A stretch of DNA of 64,000 nt. It comes from G016234445 sp964438865 (GTDB lineage: Bacteria > Chloroflexota > Dehalococcoidia > Tepidiformales > Tepidiformaceae). The notes beneath the pieces were generated by a model that had not been told where the DNA came from, did not search any database, and worked only from the letters and a program-made list of their open reading frames with translations. Shown piece after piece: positions 42,936-51,488 of the stretch (position 1 is its first letter; every line of letters begins with the position of its first letter). The stretch spans positions 136,626 to 200,625 of the forward strand of contig CAYTMI010000006.1 in the NCBI GenBank assembly GCA_964438865.1, read 5' to 3'. A program made the translations under genes and the position numbers.

Positions 42936-43312
42936 GTACTTCGGCCGAGGACATCGGCCCCGGCCAGGAGCGCCTTGAGTTCGGCCGCATAGGCCGCGTC
43001 GAGTTCGCGCGCCATCCGCTCCTGAAAACGCCTGTAGGCCGCGACCAGCGCCCGGCCTTCTTCCGAAAGAACGGTGTGGCCGCCCCCGGCGCCGCCAACT
43101 TCCGACTGGACAAGGGCGAGCCCGAGGTTGGCTTCGAGTTCTTTAACCTTGCCCCAGGCCCGGCGGTAGGAGAGGCCCATCTCCTCCGCTGCGTGGGCGA
43201 GCGAGCCGGATTCGCCGACGAGTTCCAGCAGCCGGACGCGGTAGTCGGACATCACAAGGCGGCCGCCGGATTCGACCCAGAGCTTCAGCCGGGGAGACAG
43301 GTCTTCCACCAC
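42932..43312 (-). CDS. ModE-type winged-helix transcriptional regulator (DNA-binding domain only)
   Basis: A 126-residue protein. SPRLKLWVESGGRLVMSDYRVRLLELVGESGSLAHAAEEMGLSYRRAWGKVKELEANLG is the LysR/ModE-like winged helix, with helix-turn-helix at about 37-57 and wing SEVGGAGGGHTVLSEEG. The molybdate-binding MOP domains of full ModE are absent, as in many short homologues. It may regulate molybdenum uptake or molybdoenzymes; the sulfite-oxidase-like gene is far away. Coupled to the NUDIX remnant. Confidence 0.82.
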   Translation of the reverse strand: MVEDLSPRLKLWVESGGRLVMSDYRVRLLELVGESGSLAHAAEEMGLSYRRAWGKVKELEANLGLALVQSEVGGAGGGHTVLSEEGRALVAAYRRFQERMARELDAAYAAELKALLAGADVLGRST

Positions 43313-43358
43313 GCGAGCCTACCGCGTGGGCTTCTCCGCGGCCAGCAGCAGGGCCGCC

Positions 43359-44066
43359 TCAGGCGTTGATGTCGCCGCGAGCCTTCTGGAAGCTCATCAC
43401 GTGGGAATAGTCGTTGATGGTGAGCAGGTGACGCCGGGTGTCGGCCCCGCGCACGACCGTGATCGAGGTGTGGTGCACCGAAACGAGGTGGTCGAACACG
43501 GAACCCAGGAGGTGGCTGAGATAGGCGTTGATGACGCCGCCGTGGCAGGTAAGGGCCACCCGGTGACCCTGGTTCTTCGCGATGACCGCGTCGATGGCCC
43601 CGATCACGCGGGTCTTGAAAGCGTCCACATCCTCGCAATACGGGTAGGACGAATGCTTCCTCGTCCGGGTCACATCGCGATAGACGGCGGCAAGTTCTTC
43701 CTTCGAATAGATGTCGAGGAGGCCCTTGTCCTGGGGCGCGCGCTGCCAGAGGTCGATCTCCCTGAGGTCATCAACCACCTGCACGTCGAGGCCGTGGTGC
43801 TTCGCGATCGCCTTGCCGGTTTCGTGGGCGCGGACCATTGGACTCGAAACGACGGCCCCGATGCGGGCAGCAGCGAGGCGTTCGCCGACCGCCCGGGCCT
43901 GGCGCTCGCCGAGCTCAGAGAGCGGCGCATCGAGCGCCTGGCCGAGGGTGATGTTCTCGTGGAACCTCTGCTCCCCGTGGCGGATGAGCAGGACTTCGCA
44001 CATCCCTTCGAAGGAGTCGACGAACGGGTTCTCGAGGTCGATGGTGCGGACCCGCTTCCCCGTCAC
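43359..44066 (-). CDS. Histidine phosphatase (phosphoglycerate mutase-like) family protein
   Basis: A 235-residue protein. The catalytic RHG motif is EVLLIRHGEQ (near residue 27), followed by PLSELGERQARAVGERL, VVSSPMVRAHETG and the second catalytic His in VALTCHGGVINAYLSHLLG. The substrate is unknown. The GTG start at 44066 overlaps the MarR stop (GTGA) and has GGGAG upstream, so the regulator and phosphatase are co-transcribed. Confidence 0.88.
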   Translation of the reverse strand: MTGKRVRTIDLENPFVDSFEGMCEVLLIRHGEQRFHENITLGQALDAPLSELGERQARAVGERLAAARIGAVVSSPMVRAHETGKAIAKHHGLDVQVVDDLREIDLWQRAPQDKGLLDIYSKEELAAVYRDVTRTRKHSSYPYCEDVDAFKTRVIGAIDAVIAKNQGHRVALTCHGGVINAYLSHLLGSVFDHLVSVHHTSITVVRGADTRRHLLTINDYSHVMSFQKARGDINA

Positions 44067-44572
44067 GAACCACTCCCGCCGGGCATGGCGACCACAGCGA
44101 GGTTCGGCTCGACCGAAGAGACATGCTCGGCGGCGTTGATGAAGGCGCGCAGCCCGCGGATGAACGCGGCCAGGTCGGCTTCGTCCATCTCCACGAGGAT
44201 GCGGCGGGTGAAGAGCCCGGCGCCCCGTTCGAGACATCCGCAGGTGTCTTCGCCCCGGCTGCTGAGGAAGTTGCGGACCAGGCGGCGGTCGGCAGCGTCG
44301 TCTTCGCGGCGGACGAGGCCGAGCTTCACCAGGCGGTCGACGATGCCCGAGATGGTCGGAGGCGTCACCGAAAGCCGCGCGGCGAGGGCACCGGCGGTCA
44401 CTCCCGGGTTTTCGCGCATCAGGAACATCACGCGCAGCTGGGCCGTGGTCAGCCTGAGCTCGGCCCACGCCCGGAAGCGGAAGGGGTCCAACTGTGCGAG
44501 CGCCTGGCCAAAGTCCCGGAGGGCGGTTTCCACCGCCTCCTCGGATTTCACGGGTGCTTGTGTCGCGGTCAA
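44063..44572 (-). CDS. MarR family transcriptional regulator
   Basis: About 169 residues. The winged helix LTTAQLRVMFLMRENPGVTAGALAARLSVTPPTISGIVDRLVKLGLVRREDDAADRRLVRNFLSSRG is typical MarR. Recognition helix at about 75-90; wing contains DAADRRLV. The start is uncertain: TTG at 44572 or GTG at 44548, neither with a clear ribosome-binding site. It probably autoregulates itself with the phosphatase gene. Confidence 0.85.
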   Translation of the reverse strand: MTATQAPVKSEEAVETALRDFGQALAQLDPFRFRAWAELRLTTAQLRVMFLMRENPGVTAGALAARLSVTPPTISGIVDRLVKLGLVRREDDAADRRLVRNFLSSRGEDTCGCLERGAGLFTRRILVEMDEADLAAFIRGLRAFINAAEHVSSVEPNLAVVAMPGGSGS

Positions 44573-44718
44573 ATGCTTAGCCCTGTGCGAACGAGTTCGT
44601 CGCCCGCAGAGTACCAGAGCCGCGGTGAAGCCGCACGGCGGGTGAGCGCCCCGGTACCTTCTCCAAGGAGGGAAGCCACATGAGTGGTTGAAGGCACCCC
44701 GGCCCGACCCGACGTGTG
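44573..44718. other. Intergenic region with plus-strand promoter-like and ribosome-binding signals
   Basis: On the plus strand TACCTT (44655-44660), AAGGAGGG (44665-44672) and ATG (44680) form a good initiation site, but the reading is MSG followed by TGA. Beyond it lies the antisense of the globin gene. I see no hairpin of note. Confidence 0.35.
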
Positions 44719-45096
44719 CTACTGGTGCAGCACCTGATCCTTGAGCGCGAAGAAGATGTTCAACACTTCGCCCTGTTCGGCCGCGCCGATACCAAGGCCC
44801 TGGAGCACCGCGAGCACGTCATCGAGGACGAAGACGAACTCGGCCTCGCCGATGTTCATGCCAGCGTGAGCCGCGGGCATGTCCTTCCCTGTGTAGGACT
44901 GCGGGCCGCCGCTTCCCGCCCCGAAGAACTCATACGCCATCTGTTTCGCATGGGCGGGATTGCCGTGCTGAAAGCGGGTGCCGATGTGGGGATTCACGAG
45001 ATGGGCTTCGATCACCTTCTCGGCGATCGCGCGAAGGCCCGCTTCGCCGCCGAGCCGTTCGTAGAGCGTCTTTGTTTCGGTCTGCGCGAGTGTCAA
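44719..45096 (-). CDS. Truncated hemoglobin (group I type)
   Basis: A 125-residue 2-on-2 globin. TLYERLGGEAGLRAIAEKVIEAHLVNPHI is the family opening, QSYTGKDMPAAHAGMNIGEAEF contains the proximal heme ligand His77. Roles in the family include NO and O2 handling. The TTG start is fixed by AGGAG six bases upstream. It is divergent to the MidA-like gene, with 150 bp between. Confidence 0.9.
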   Translation of the reverse strand: MTLAQTETKTLYERLGGEAGLRAIAEKVIEAHLVNPHIGTRFQHGNPAHAKQMAYEFFGAGSGGPQSYTGKDMPAAHAGMNIGEAEFVFVLDDVLAVLQGLGIGAAEQGEVLNIFFALKDQVLHQ

Positions 45097-45234
45097 GTGA
45101 TGCTCCTGGGCGTGTTCGCTATCTAAGACTACGCTAAACAACGCAACGCGAAGTCTACTGCCTCGGACCCTCTCGCCGCAAGCGCGAGTGCCCGGACGCT
45201 CGCCCCGGCGGATGAGCCAGTCCCACCGGTGTGC

Positions 45235-45240
45235 GACACT
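45235..45240 (+). promoter_or_regulatory. -10 candidate GACACT for the MidA-like gene
   Basis: GACACT ends six bases before the ATG at 45247, with TGC ahead of it; no Shine-Dalgarno is present. Confidence 0.35.
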
Positions 45241-45246
45241 CGCTCC

Positions 45247-46326
45247 ATGGCGCTCGACCTCGACCCCGGCCTCGGTTCGGCGGGCAATCCCCGGTTGGTC
45301 CGTGCCATCATCGATGAGATGGCCGGCGGCGCCATCTCGTTTGAGCGTTTCATGGAGCTTGCCCTCTACCACCCAAAGTACGGCTACTACCGCAAGCCGG
45401 GCCGGGTTGCCCCCAACGGCGACTTTCTCACCAGCCCGGCCATCCACCCGATGTTCGGCTGGGCCGTAGGCGGCTGGCTTCGCTGGACGTGGCAGCAGTT
45501 GGGAGAGCCTGCGGCCTTCACCGTCATCGAACCCGGCGCCGGCGAGGGCGCACTCGCGGCGTCCATCCTCGACTGGGCTGAGGGGCGCGATGACGGCTTC
45601 CGCCAGGCGCTCCGTTATGTGGCGATCGAACCGAATGCGCCCGGCAGGGACTCGCGCGTGGACTGGCGCGACCGCGCTCCCGACCCGGTCGAGGCCGGGG
45701 CCGTGCTGACGAACGAACTCTTCGACGCCTTCCCGGTGCGCCTCTTCGACTCCGGCGGGCGGGGGCCAGTGGAGGTGTTCGTGCGCTGGGACGGCGAGCG
45801 GTTCGCCGAAGGCCCCGGGGGAGTTGCCTCGATCGACGGGGCGCCCGAAGCCGGCCGCTTCGAAGTGAACCAGCGCGCCTACCCCGCGATGCGCGACCTC
45901 TGCGGGCTGGTCCAGCGCGGCGCCGTACTCGTGTTCGACTATGGCTACCCCCAGGAGGACCTCTGGGCCCCGTGGCGCACCACCGGGACGCTGCTCTGCT
46001 TCTATCGCCACACCGCCCACGAAGACCCCTACATCCACGTCGGGGACCAGGACATGACCACTCACGTCAACTTCACCGACCTCGCTTTCGCGGCGCAGGC
46101 ATCGGGGTTCGAAGTCCACGGGCCGGTCAGCCAGTCCGCGTTCCTGTGGGCCGCTGGGCTCGGCGACGTGGTCGAATCGGTGCGGGCGGAGATGAGCGAG
46201 TACTTCAGCCGCAGGCGCGCCCTCGAACGGCTGACCGACAGCGCCGGCCTTGGCCGCGTCCGTGTCCTCGCGGCGACGCGTGGGTTCGACGCTGGGACAC
46301 CACCGGGATTCGGAGACGGCTCGTGA
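45247..46326 (+). CDS. MidA/NDUFAF7-family SAM-dependent methyltransferase
   Basis: A 359-residue protein. ISFERFMELALYHPKYGYY, GDFLTSPAIHPMFGWAVGGWL and TVIEPGAGEGALAASIL (SAM-binding) define the MidA family, with VLTNELFDAFPVRLF and DYGYPQEDLW later. Mitochondrial NDUFAF7 dimethylates an arginine of complex I; the bacterial target is unknown. The stop overlaps the GTG of the peroxiredoxin gene (GTGA). Confidence 0.88.
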   Translation: MALDLDPGLGSAGNPRLVRAIIDEMAGGAISFERFMELALYHPKYGYYRKPGRVAPNGDFLTSPAIHPMFGWAVGGWLRWTWQQLGEPAAFTVIEPGAGEGALAASILDWAEGRDDGFRQALRYVAIEPNAPGRDSRVDWRDRAPDPVEAGAVLTNELFDAFPVRLFDSGGRGPVEVFVRWDGERFAEGPGGVASIDGAPEAGRFEVNQRAYPAMRDLCGLVQRGAVLVFDYGYPQEDLWAPWRTTGTLLCFYRHTAHEDPYIHVGDQDMTTHVNFTDLAFAAQASGFEVHGPVSQSAFLWAAGLGDVVESVRAEMSEYFSRRRALERLTDSAGLGRVRVLAATRGFDAGTPPGFGDGS

Positions 46327-46835
46327 CCGAGCCCCACGAGCCCGCGACGTCCGCACCGCCCCGTGGGGAGCCGCTCAGGCCGGGCGAGGCTGCCCCCGCG
46401 TTCTCCCTCCCGGCGGTGGACAGCGTCGGCGCCACGGAAACGCTCGCATTCCCGGCCGCGCTCGACGGCCACCCCGGCCTGCTGGTGTTCTACCAGGATG
46501 ACGGCATGCCGCTTTGCACCACCGAGTTGAAGGCGTTCGCGCAGGAGCATGAATTGCTCGCGGAGGCCGGCGTCCGCGTTTTCGGGATCAACACCAACGG
46601 CGTGGGCTCGCACGCGAAGTTCCAGGAGCGCGACCACTTTCCATTCCCGCTGATCAGCGACTTCCACGGCGAGGTGGTGAAGGCGTACGGCCTTTGGGAC
46701 GCGGACGAGCGTAAGTCACGGCGCGCGGTGGTGGTGGTCGGGGAGGATGGGCTCGTGCGCCACGTGCAGGCCCACTTCAACCCGGGGAACCTGTCGGCCT
46801 TCGAAGAGGTCTTCCGCGCGCTGGGGCTGGTGTAG
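46323..46835 (+). CDS. Peroxiredoxin, AhpC/TSA (BCP-like)
   Basis: A 170-residue thioredoxin-fold peroxidase. The peroxidatic Cys65 is in FYQDDGMPLCTTELKAF, where the usual Pro-x3-Thr/Ser-x2-Cys is altered (Met-Pro-Leu-Cys). VRVFGINTNGVGSHAKFQERDHFPFPLISD resembles BCP/PrxQ proteins. No second Cys follows within five residues, so it would be a 1-Cys type or use a partner thiol. Translationally coupled to the MidA-like gene. Confidence 0.85.
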   Translation: MTEPHEPATSAPPRGEPLRPGEAAPAFSLPAVDSVGATETLAFPAALDGHPGLLVFYQDDGMPLCTTELKAFAQEHELLAEAGVRVFGINTNGVGSHAKFQERDHFPFPLISDFHGEVVKAYGLWDADERKSRRAVVVVGEDGLVRHVQAHFNPGNLSAFEEVFRALGLV

Positions 46836-46845
46836 CCGGCGCGGC

Positions 46846-48087
46846 TCAGATCACCTTCTTCGCCTGCATCTCGTCCAGTTGGTCCGAGAAGTAGCCGAGC
46901 AGTTCGCCGTAGATGCGGTGGTTGTCGGCGCCGGGGGCGGTGGTGCCACGCCAGATCTTCGCCGGGGTCGCGGAGAAGCGGGGGATCGGGCCGGTGCCTC
47001 TCACCCTGCCCACCTGTTCGTCGTCCCATTCGATGTGGACGTTGCGGGCCTGGTAGTGCGGGTCTTCGGCCGCCAGCTGCGAACTGAGGATGGGGCTGCA
47101 GGCCACTCCCGCCTCGTTCAGGATCGCGATCACTTCGGACATCGTGTGCTCTTCCACCCAGCCCCGGAGGATAGCGTCGAACTCGATCCCGTTGGGGTCG
47201 TTGATGGCGGTACGGGCGTTCGCCCAGTGCGCGTCGTCCGGATCCAGTCCCAGCACGCGGCAGGTCTTGTCGAAGATGGTCTGGGCCGGGGCGGCGATCA
47301 CGACTGAGCCGTCCGAAGCCCGGAAGACGTCGTAGGGCTGGAAGGCGGGTGAGCGGTTGCCGCTCCGTTCGCGGACGACGCCGAGCTGGAACCATTCGAC
47401 CATGGTCCCCGCGAGGACAGAGTGGATCGCCTCAAACTGGGCGAGGTCGATGGACTGGCCCTGGCCGGTCTCCTTCGCGTGGAGGTGGGCGGCGAGGCAG
47501 GACGAAAGGCAGAACAGCGCCGTGATGTAGTCGGCGGTCCAGGGGGCGGCTCTCGTGGGGGGCTCCGGGTCGGGGAAGCCCGTCTGGTACATCGACCCGC
47601 CAAACGCCTGGCCGATCATGTCGTAGCTGGCGCGGCCGAGATACGAGGATTCGCCCGCCTGGCCGTAGCCGGAGACGTGGCAGATGACGAGCTTCGGGTT
47701 GCGGGCAAGCACCGCTGTGTCGGTCAGCCCCCACTTCTCGTAGGTCCCGGGCTTGGAGCTTTCCATCCAGATGTCGGCGCGCTCGATGAGCTTGAAGAAG
47801 ATGTCGCGGCCCTCGGGCTTGCTCATGTCGAGGGTGACGTTGAATTCGTTGCGGCGTTCGGCCAACCAACTGGTGCCGACTTCGCGCTTGCCGTCACGCC
47901 CCGGAACCTTCAGGCCGATCGTCCGCCAGGTGTCTTCGATGTGGGGATTCTCCACCTGGATGACTTCTGCTCCCCACTGGGCGGCGAGCGCCGCCGCGAA
48001 CGGCTGGGCGATCACCGAGCCGGTGGAGAGGATGCGGACTCCCTGGAGGGGGCCGAATTGGTCGGGGACGAGGGTCTGGCGGGTCAT
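46846..48087 (-). CDS. Family III CoA-transferase (CaiB/BaiF)
   Basis: A 413-residue enzyme. LQGVRILSTGSVIAQPFAAALAAQWGAEVIQVENP is the standard opening; ADIWMESSKPGTYEKWGLT and VICHVSGYGQAG are conserved, and the likely catalytic Asp is in AAPWTADYITALF. Substrates in the family include carnitine, bile-acid, oxalate and succinyl CoA esters; the actual acceptor is not readable. GGAG six bases before the ATG. Confidence 0.9.
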   Translation of the reverse strand: MTRQTLVPDQFGPLQGVRILSTGSVIAQPFAAALAAQWGAEVIQVENPHIEDTWRTIGLKVPGRDGKREVGTSWLAERRNEFNVTLDMSKPEGRDIFFKLIERADIWMESSKPGTYEKWGLTDTAVLARNPKLVICHVSGYGQAGESSYLGRASYDMIGQAFGGSMYQTGFPDPEPPTRAAPWTADYITALFCLSSCLAAHLHAKETGQGQSIDLAQFEAIHSVLAGTMVEWFQLGVVRERSGNRSPAFQPYDVFRASDGSVVIAAPAQTIFDKTCRVLGLDPDDAHWANARTAINDPNGIEFDAILRGWVEEHTMSEVIAILNEAGVACSPILSSQLAAEDPHYQARNVHIEWDDEQVGRVRGTGPIPRFSATPAKIWRGTTAPGADNHRIYGELLGYFSDQLDEMQAKKVI

Positions 48088-48204
48088 GGCTGGCTCCGTT
48101 GTGGCTGGTTCCCGGTGGCCGGGGGTGCGGCGCAGAATACGCAGCGGCGCCGCACGAGGGAAGAGGGTTTGACGGGCCCGCCCTTGCGTCAGGAAGATGA
48201 CCCC

Positions 48205-48585
48205 ATGGCCGCCTACTCCGACCTTGTCCTGGAACACTTCCAGAACCCGCGCAACGCCGGCGAAATCACCTCCCCGGACGGCGAAGCGACGACCGCCAAC
48301 CCGGTCTGTGGCGACCGCATGCGAGTAACCATCCGCGTGAGCGATGGGCGGCTGGCGGAGGTTCGCTGGCAAACGCGGGGCTGCCCGCCCGCCATCGCCA
48401 CCAGTTCCTTCGCCAGCGAAATGGTGCAAGGCTGGACGCTGGAAGAAGCAGGCGCGCTCACCCGCGAAGCCATCGCACGGGGGATCGGTGGGCTCCCGGC
48501 GGACAAGGTGCACTGCAGCGTGCTCGCCGCCGATGCCATCCGCTCGGCCATTGCCGACTACCGGCGGAAGCACCCCGGCAGCTAA
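48205..48585 (+). CDS. IscU/NifU-type iron-sulfur cluster scaffold protein
   Basis: A 126-residue protein. The three scaffold Cys residues are Cys35 (NPVCGDRM), Cys60 (TRGCPPAIATSS) and Cys104 (KVHCSVLAADAIRSAI), with Asp37 beside the first. The SufU-specific insertion between the second and third Cys appears absent, so it is IscU/NifU-N-like. No cysteine desulfurase gene is adjacent. Several Fe-S enzymes in the window (RlmN, MutY, Nth, radical SAM protein) would need such clusters. Confidence 0.9.
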   Translation: MAAYSDLVLEHFQNPRNAGEITSPDGEATTANPVCGDRMRVTIRVSDGRLAEVRWQTRGCPPAIATSSFASEMVQGWTLEEAGALTREAIARGIGGLPADKVHCSVLAADAIRSAIADYRRKHPGS

Positions 48586-48676
48586 CCCGAGGCGGCGTGT
48601 CCCTTACCGAAACTATGCGTATGATCCGGCCAAATGGCGCCATCTGGCGCCGGTAAGCCAGCGCTCCGGAGTCCCG

Positions 48677-48898
48677 ATGCTCGCCTATCTGCCGTTCCTG
48701 ATCGACCCGCTCACCTTCGGCGTCGTCGCCATGCTCATCATGATGGGCTCGACGGTGATCTTGACCATCCCGCTTTTCGCAACGCGCGGGAGCACCCAGT
48801 TGATGTGGCTGGGCCTCGTCGGTTTCGCCCTCACGGCGGAGACGGCGCTGCTGGTCACGCTGGGGATCCTCGTGGACCAGGGCAAGATCTGGAGCTGA
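48677..48898 (+). CDS. Small membrane protein of unknown function
   Basis: A 73-residue hydrophobic protein with two helices (about 10-33 and 43-65), GGAG six bases before the ATG and a TATGAT box about 50 nt upstream. I do not recognise it. It has a clean coding frame and its own signals, so I regard it as real. Confidence 0.55.
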   Translation: MLAYLPFLIDPLTFGVVAMLIMMGSTVILTIPLFATRGSTQLMWLGLVGFALTAETALLVTLGILVDQGKIWS

Positions 48899-48934
48899 TC
48901 TCCGGCCAGGGCGGCCGCCACCCGGCCTGGCGCC

Positions 48935-49852
48935 TCAGTCGACCGGCTGGGGGAGCCCCTGCACCCGGTGGTAGGCGCCGTTGAAGACCGCATAGGCCCC
49001 GCAGCGGCTGCAATCGACGTTGTTCCCGTAGCAGCAGAAGGTCTTTTCGAAGTTCCCACCGTCACCCATGTAGAGCGGGAGCATGTGCCGCATCACGCAG
49101 GGCTCGCCGTTTTCGCCCGTGAACTCCAGCGCCCGATCCGACTTCATCATCTCCAGGGCGGCGATGTTCGACTTGATCAGCTTCGGGTAGGCGCGCTTCA
49201 CGGCGATGACGCGGTCCACCACCTCGTCGCGCTCGCGGAGGTCGTCCCAGGCGAGTTCGCTGTGTTCACCCTTGCTCGGCACGTAGAAGGTGAAGGCGAG
49301 GCCATCGACCGGCCAATCCTTGACGCCCTCGACGAACTCTTCGATCGCCGGCGCGTTCTCGCGCGTGATGGTCATCTGGAGGATGACGTTGGTGCCGTCG
49401 TTGGGGTCGCGCGCGAAGATCGCGTCCTTCACCTTGCGGTAGACGCCGTCGCCGCGGATCGGGTCGTTGTAGGCCTCGGGGCCATCGAGGCTGACCGTGA
49501 CGAGGTGGCCCGGCGCCGAAGGGATGCCGTAGGTGCCGTTCGTGACAATCGAGCTTCGGGGGAAGAGCCCCATCGCTTCGAGCACGAACCTCTTGCGGAT
49601 CATCGGCTCGCCGCCCATAAAGAGCATGGATTCGATGTGGTGCTTGTCGCGGAGGACGCCGAGCTGATAGAGCATCGTCGCGTCGTCCATCTTGTCTTTG
49701 GGCGCGTTCGGGTTGTCGGCACGAAAGACAAAGCAGTGCCGGCAGGAGAGGTTGCAGACGTTCGTGACGTTGACGAGGGCCGACCGGAAGGTGCGGTCGC
49801 CGAAGTCTGTGGGCTCCCGGAGGACGATGTCAGGTTCGGAAATCAGCGTCAT
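48935..49852 (-). CDS. Radical SAM protein with C-terminal cysteine cluster
   Basis: A 305-residue enzyme. The SAM-binding cluster is Cys33-x3-Cys37-x2-Cys40 (NVCNLSCRHC), followed by SMLFMGGEPMIRK (GGE motif) and LVTVSLDGPEAYNDPIRG. The C-terminus holds CCYGNNVDCSRCG, an auxiliary-cluster-like (SPASM/twitch) segment. Such proteins modify peptides or cofactors, but no precursor peptide gene is evident nearby; the HTH gene at 49927 is the immediate neighbour. GGAG precedes the ATG. Confidence 0.85.
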   Translation of the reverse strand: MTLISEPDIVLREPTDFGDRTFRSALVNVTNVCNLSCRHCFVFRADNPNAPKDKMDDATMLYQLGVLRDKHHIESMLFMGGEPMIRKRFVLEAMGLFPRSSIVTNGTYGIPSAPGHLVTVSLDGPEAYNDPIRGDGVYRKVKDAIFARDPNDGTNVILQMTITRENAPAIEEFVEGVKDWPVDGLAFTFYVPSKGEHSELAWDDLRERDEVVDRVIAVKRAYPKLIKSNIAALEMMKSDRALEFTGENGEPCVMRHMLPLYMGDGGNFEKTFCCYGNNVDCSRCGAYAVFNGAYHRVQGLPQPVD

Positions 49853-49926
49853 GTGGCTCCGCCATGCGAACGGTCTCGCTCACGGCCAACCTTAGCACGC
49901 CGCGCAAGCCCCCGGGCAAGAGGCTG

Positions 49927-50145
49927 TTAGAGCAGTCGGCGGATGGGCTTGCGGCCAGGCCGAGGGTCGTAGTTGCTCTTGAACATCTCGAGCTTGTCGC
50001 GCTCGATAAGGTACTTCCCTGCGAAGAGCGTCGCCGGGAGCTTCTTCTGCTTGATGAGCCGGCGGAGGCTCTGCGGGTGGATGGCAAGCTCGCGCGCCGC
50101 CTCCACCAGGTCCAGGTAGTTTTCGAACGGGGTGATGACTGCCAT
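49927..50145 (-). CDS. Small helix-turn-helix (excisionase/MerR-like) DNA-binding protein
   Basis: A 72-residue basic protein: DLVEAARELAIHPQSLRRLIKQKKLPATLFAGKYLIERDKLEMFKSNY is the HTH_17/excisionase pattern. GGGAGGGAG precedes the ATG. No integrase or attachment site is seen, so it is more likely a regulator or remnant than a phage excisionase. Its target is unknown; the radical SAM gene follows on the same strand. Confidence 0.75.
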   Translation of the reverse strand: MAVITPFENYLDLVEAARELAIHPQSLRRLIKQKKLPATLFAGKYLIERDKLEMFKSNYDPRPGRKPIRRLL

Positions 50146-50262
50146 CGCCAGGGTCTCCCTCCCATGGTAAATGGGGGCCGCTGCTTCGCCTGCGGTTTCA
50201 ATGGATCAACCGCTTAGGCAGAAACGAAGATTAGCAAACCCGGGCCATTATTGTCTACACCC

Positions 50263-51450
50263 CTATGCAATTTCCCCGGGGGCCTCCGCCGCAGGGAACA
50301 GCCGCCGGGTGACGAACACCAGCCGCCGCCCGCCAAAGGTCGTGCAGAGGAGCGTGACCCGCTCCCCCGTCAGCGTGCCAAGGAGCCGCCGGAGTTCGTC
50401 CGGCTCGACCGGGAACGCCCGCCGCCGAATCTCGTCGGGCCGCCAGCCACGGGACTTCAGAAGGTCCCGCAGACGCGCCACCGAGAAGTCGACTGGCTCC
50501 ATCACTTCGAACGTCGCACAAAGGGGGTCGAACACCGGCTCGGCCGAGGTCAGGTAGGCGACCTCCGGGTCCATCATCCGGGCGCCGGTGCGGTGGGCAA
50601 GATGGCGCACCAGCCCGGCCCGGGTCACGCACGACTCAGGATCGAGGATGAACGGGCCCGGCGGCACGGTTTCGGGCGATGCTTCCGGCGCCTCGGACGT
50701 GAGTTCTTCCCCCGCTGGCAGGAGCACGGCCCGGCGCAGCCCCGCCACTGCGTCGCCGCCGAACCAGACTGCGCATTCGCGGAGCCCGCGGCCAAGCTGG
50801 ACGAACTCCGCCTCCGCCGTCGCCGGGAGGTATCGCCGGTCGATCCCCGGCGGGCCTTTGACGACCGCCGCCGCGGCGCCTTCCGCGAGCGAGATCGTCA
50901 CGTCCCATGGGGGCGTGAAAGCGCGGGGGTCGAACGCGCGCGCCCCGCCGGCGCGACGCGAAGGGTCCAGGAGGGCAGCGTGGCGAGAGAGGACGAAGGG
51001 CGGCCGGGTTGCGTCTCCGCGGACGACGGAAGCCGCTGAGACGTTGGCGGCAGCGAGGAGCGCCGTGGGTCGGTCGCGTTCGAGGCCGGCAGTCGGGGTG
51101 CCGGTCGCGGCCACCGCCCGCAGGTCGCCCCCGATGCCGCAGGTGAGGTCCACCACGGCGAGGCCGAAGCTCGCGAGACGGGCGGCCCGCCGGCGCGCCA
51201 CCAGGGGGTGCGTCATCATCTCGAGGCCGGCGGGGGAGTAAAGCGCGAGCGGGCTTTCGCCAAACCGTTCGCGTGCCTTCGCCGAGAGCGTGACCTGCTC
51301 CGCCAGCGCCGCGGCCTCGCCGGGGTCCCACGATTCGCGGAGGACCGCCGAGAGCCGGTGCAGGGGCAGCGCTGCCAGCCCTGCGTCGAGGCCGGCGAGC
51401 GCATCCCGGCCGCGGGCGGAGACGAGAAATCGCGCCCGGGCGAGATCCAT
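50263..51450 (-). CDS. Class I SAM-dependent methyltransferase with THUMP-like C-terminal region
   Basis: A 395-residue protein. Motif I is VVDLTCGIGGDLRAVAATG and motif II-like ALLDPSRRAGGARAFDP, with YSPAGLEMMTHPLVARRRAARL preceding motif I. The C-terminal third (after about residue 300) resembles the THUMP-like domain found behind such methyltransferases in actinobacteria. RNA is a plausible substrate. TACACT stands seven bases before the ATG, giving a leaderless start divergent to the HAD gene. Confidence 0.75.
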   Translation of the reverse strand: MDLARARFLVSARGRDALAGLDAGLAALPLHRLSAVLRESWDPGEAAALAEQVTLSAKARERFGESPLALYSPAGLEMMTHPLVARRRAARLASFGLAVVDLTCGIGGDLRAVAATGTPTAGLERDRPTALLAAANVSAASVVRGDATRPPFVLSRHAALLDPSRRAGGARAFDPRAFTPPWDVTISLAEGAAAAVVKGPPGIDRRYLPATAEAEFVQLGRGLRECAVWFGGDAVAGLRRAVLLPAGEELTSEAPEASPETVPPGPFILDPESCVTRAGLVRHLAHRTGARMMDPEVAYLTSAEPVFDPLCATFEVMEPVDFSVARLRDLLKSRGWRPDEIRRRAFPVEPDELRRLLGTLTGERVTLLCTTFGGRRLVFVTRRLFPAAEAPGEIA

Positions 51451-51457
51451 GCAGGCG

Positions 51458-51463
51458 AGTGTA
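51458..51463 (-). promoter_or_regulatory. -10 box TACACT for the methyltransferase (leaderless type)
   Basis: TACACT on the minus strand, seven bases before the ATG at 51450. Confidence 0.5.
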
Positions 51464-51479
51464 GAGCACCATCCCCGGC

Positions 51480-51485
51480 TATGCT
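51480..51485 (+). promoter_or_regulatory. -10 box TATGCT for the HAD phosphatase gene
   Basis: TATGCT ends three bases before ATG 51489 and six before the in-frame GTG 51492. Transcription about seven bases downstream would favour the GTG as a leaderless start. Confidence 0.5.
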
Positions 51486-51488
51486 CCG

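Noticed and set aside
44680..45126. A second selenoprotein reading through the TGA after MSG
   Set aside because: The downstream frame is only the antisense of the globin gene and resembles no protein family.
48899..48934. Inverted repeat between the small membrane gene and the radical SAM gene as a terminator
   Set aside because: The stem is short and interrupted and no T run follows on either strand.
49927..50145. Excisionase hinting at a prophage or integrated element
   Set aside because: No integrase, attachment repeats, phage genes or composition change nearby; the HTH type is also common in ordinary regulators.
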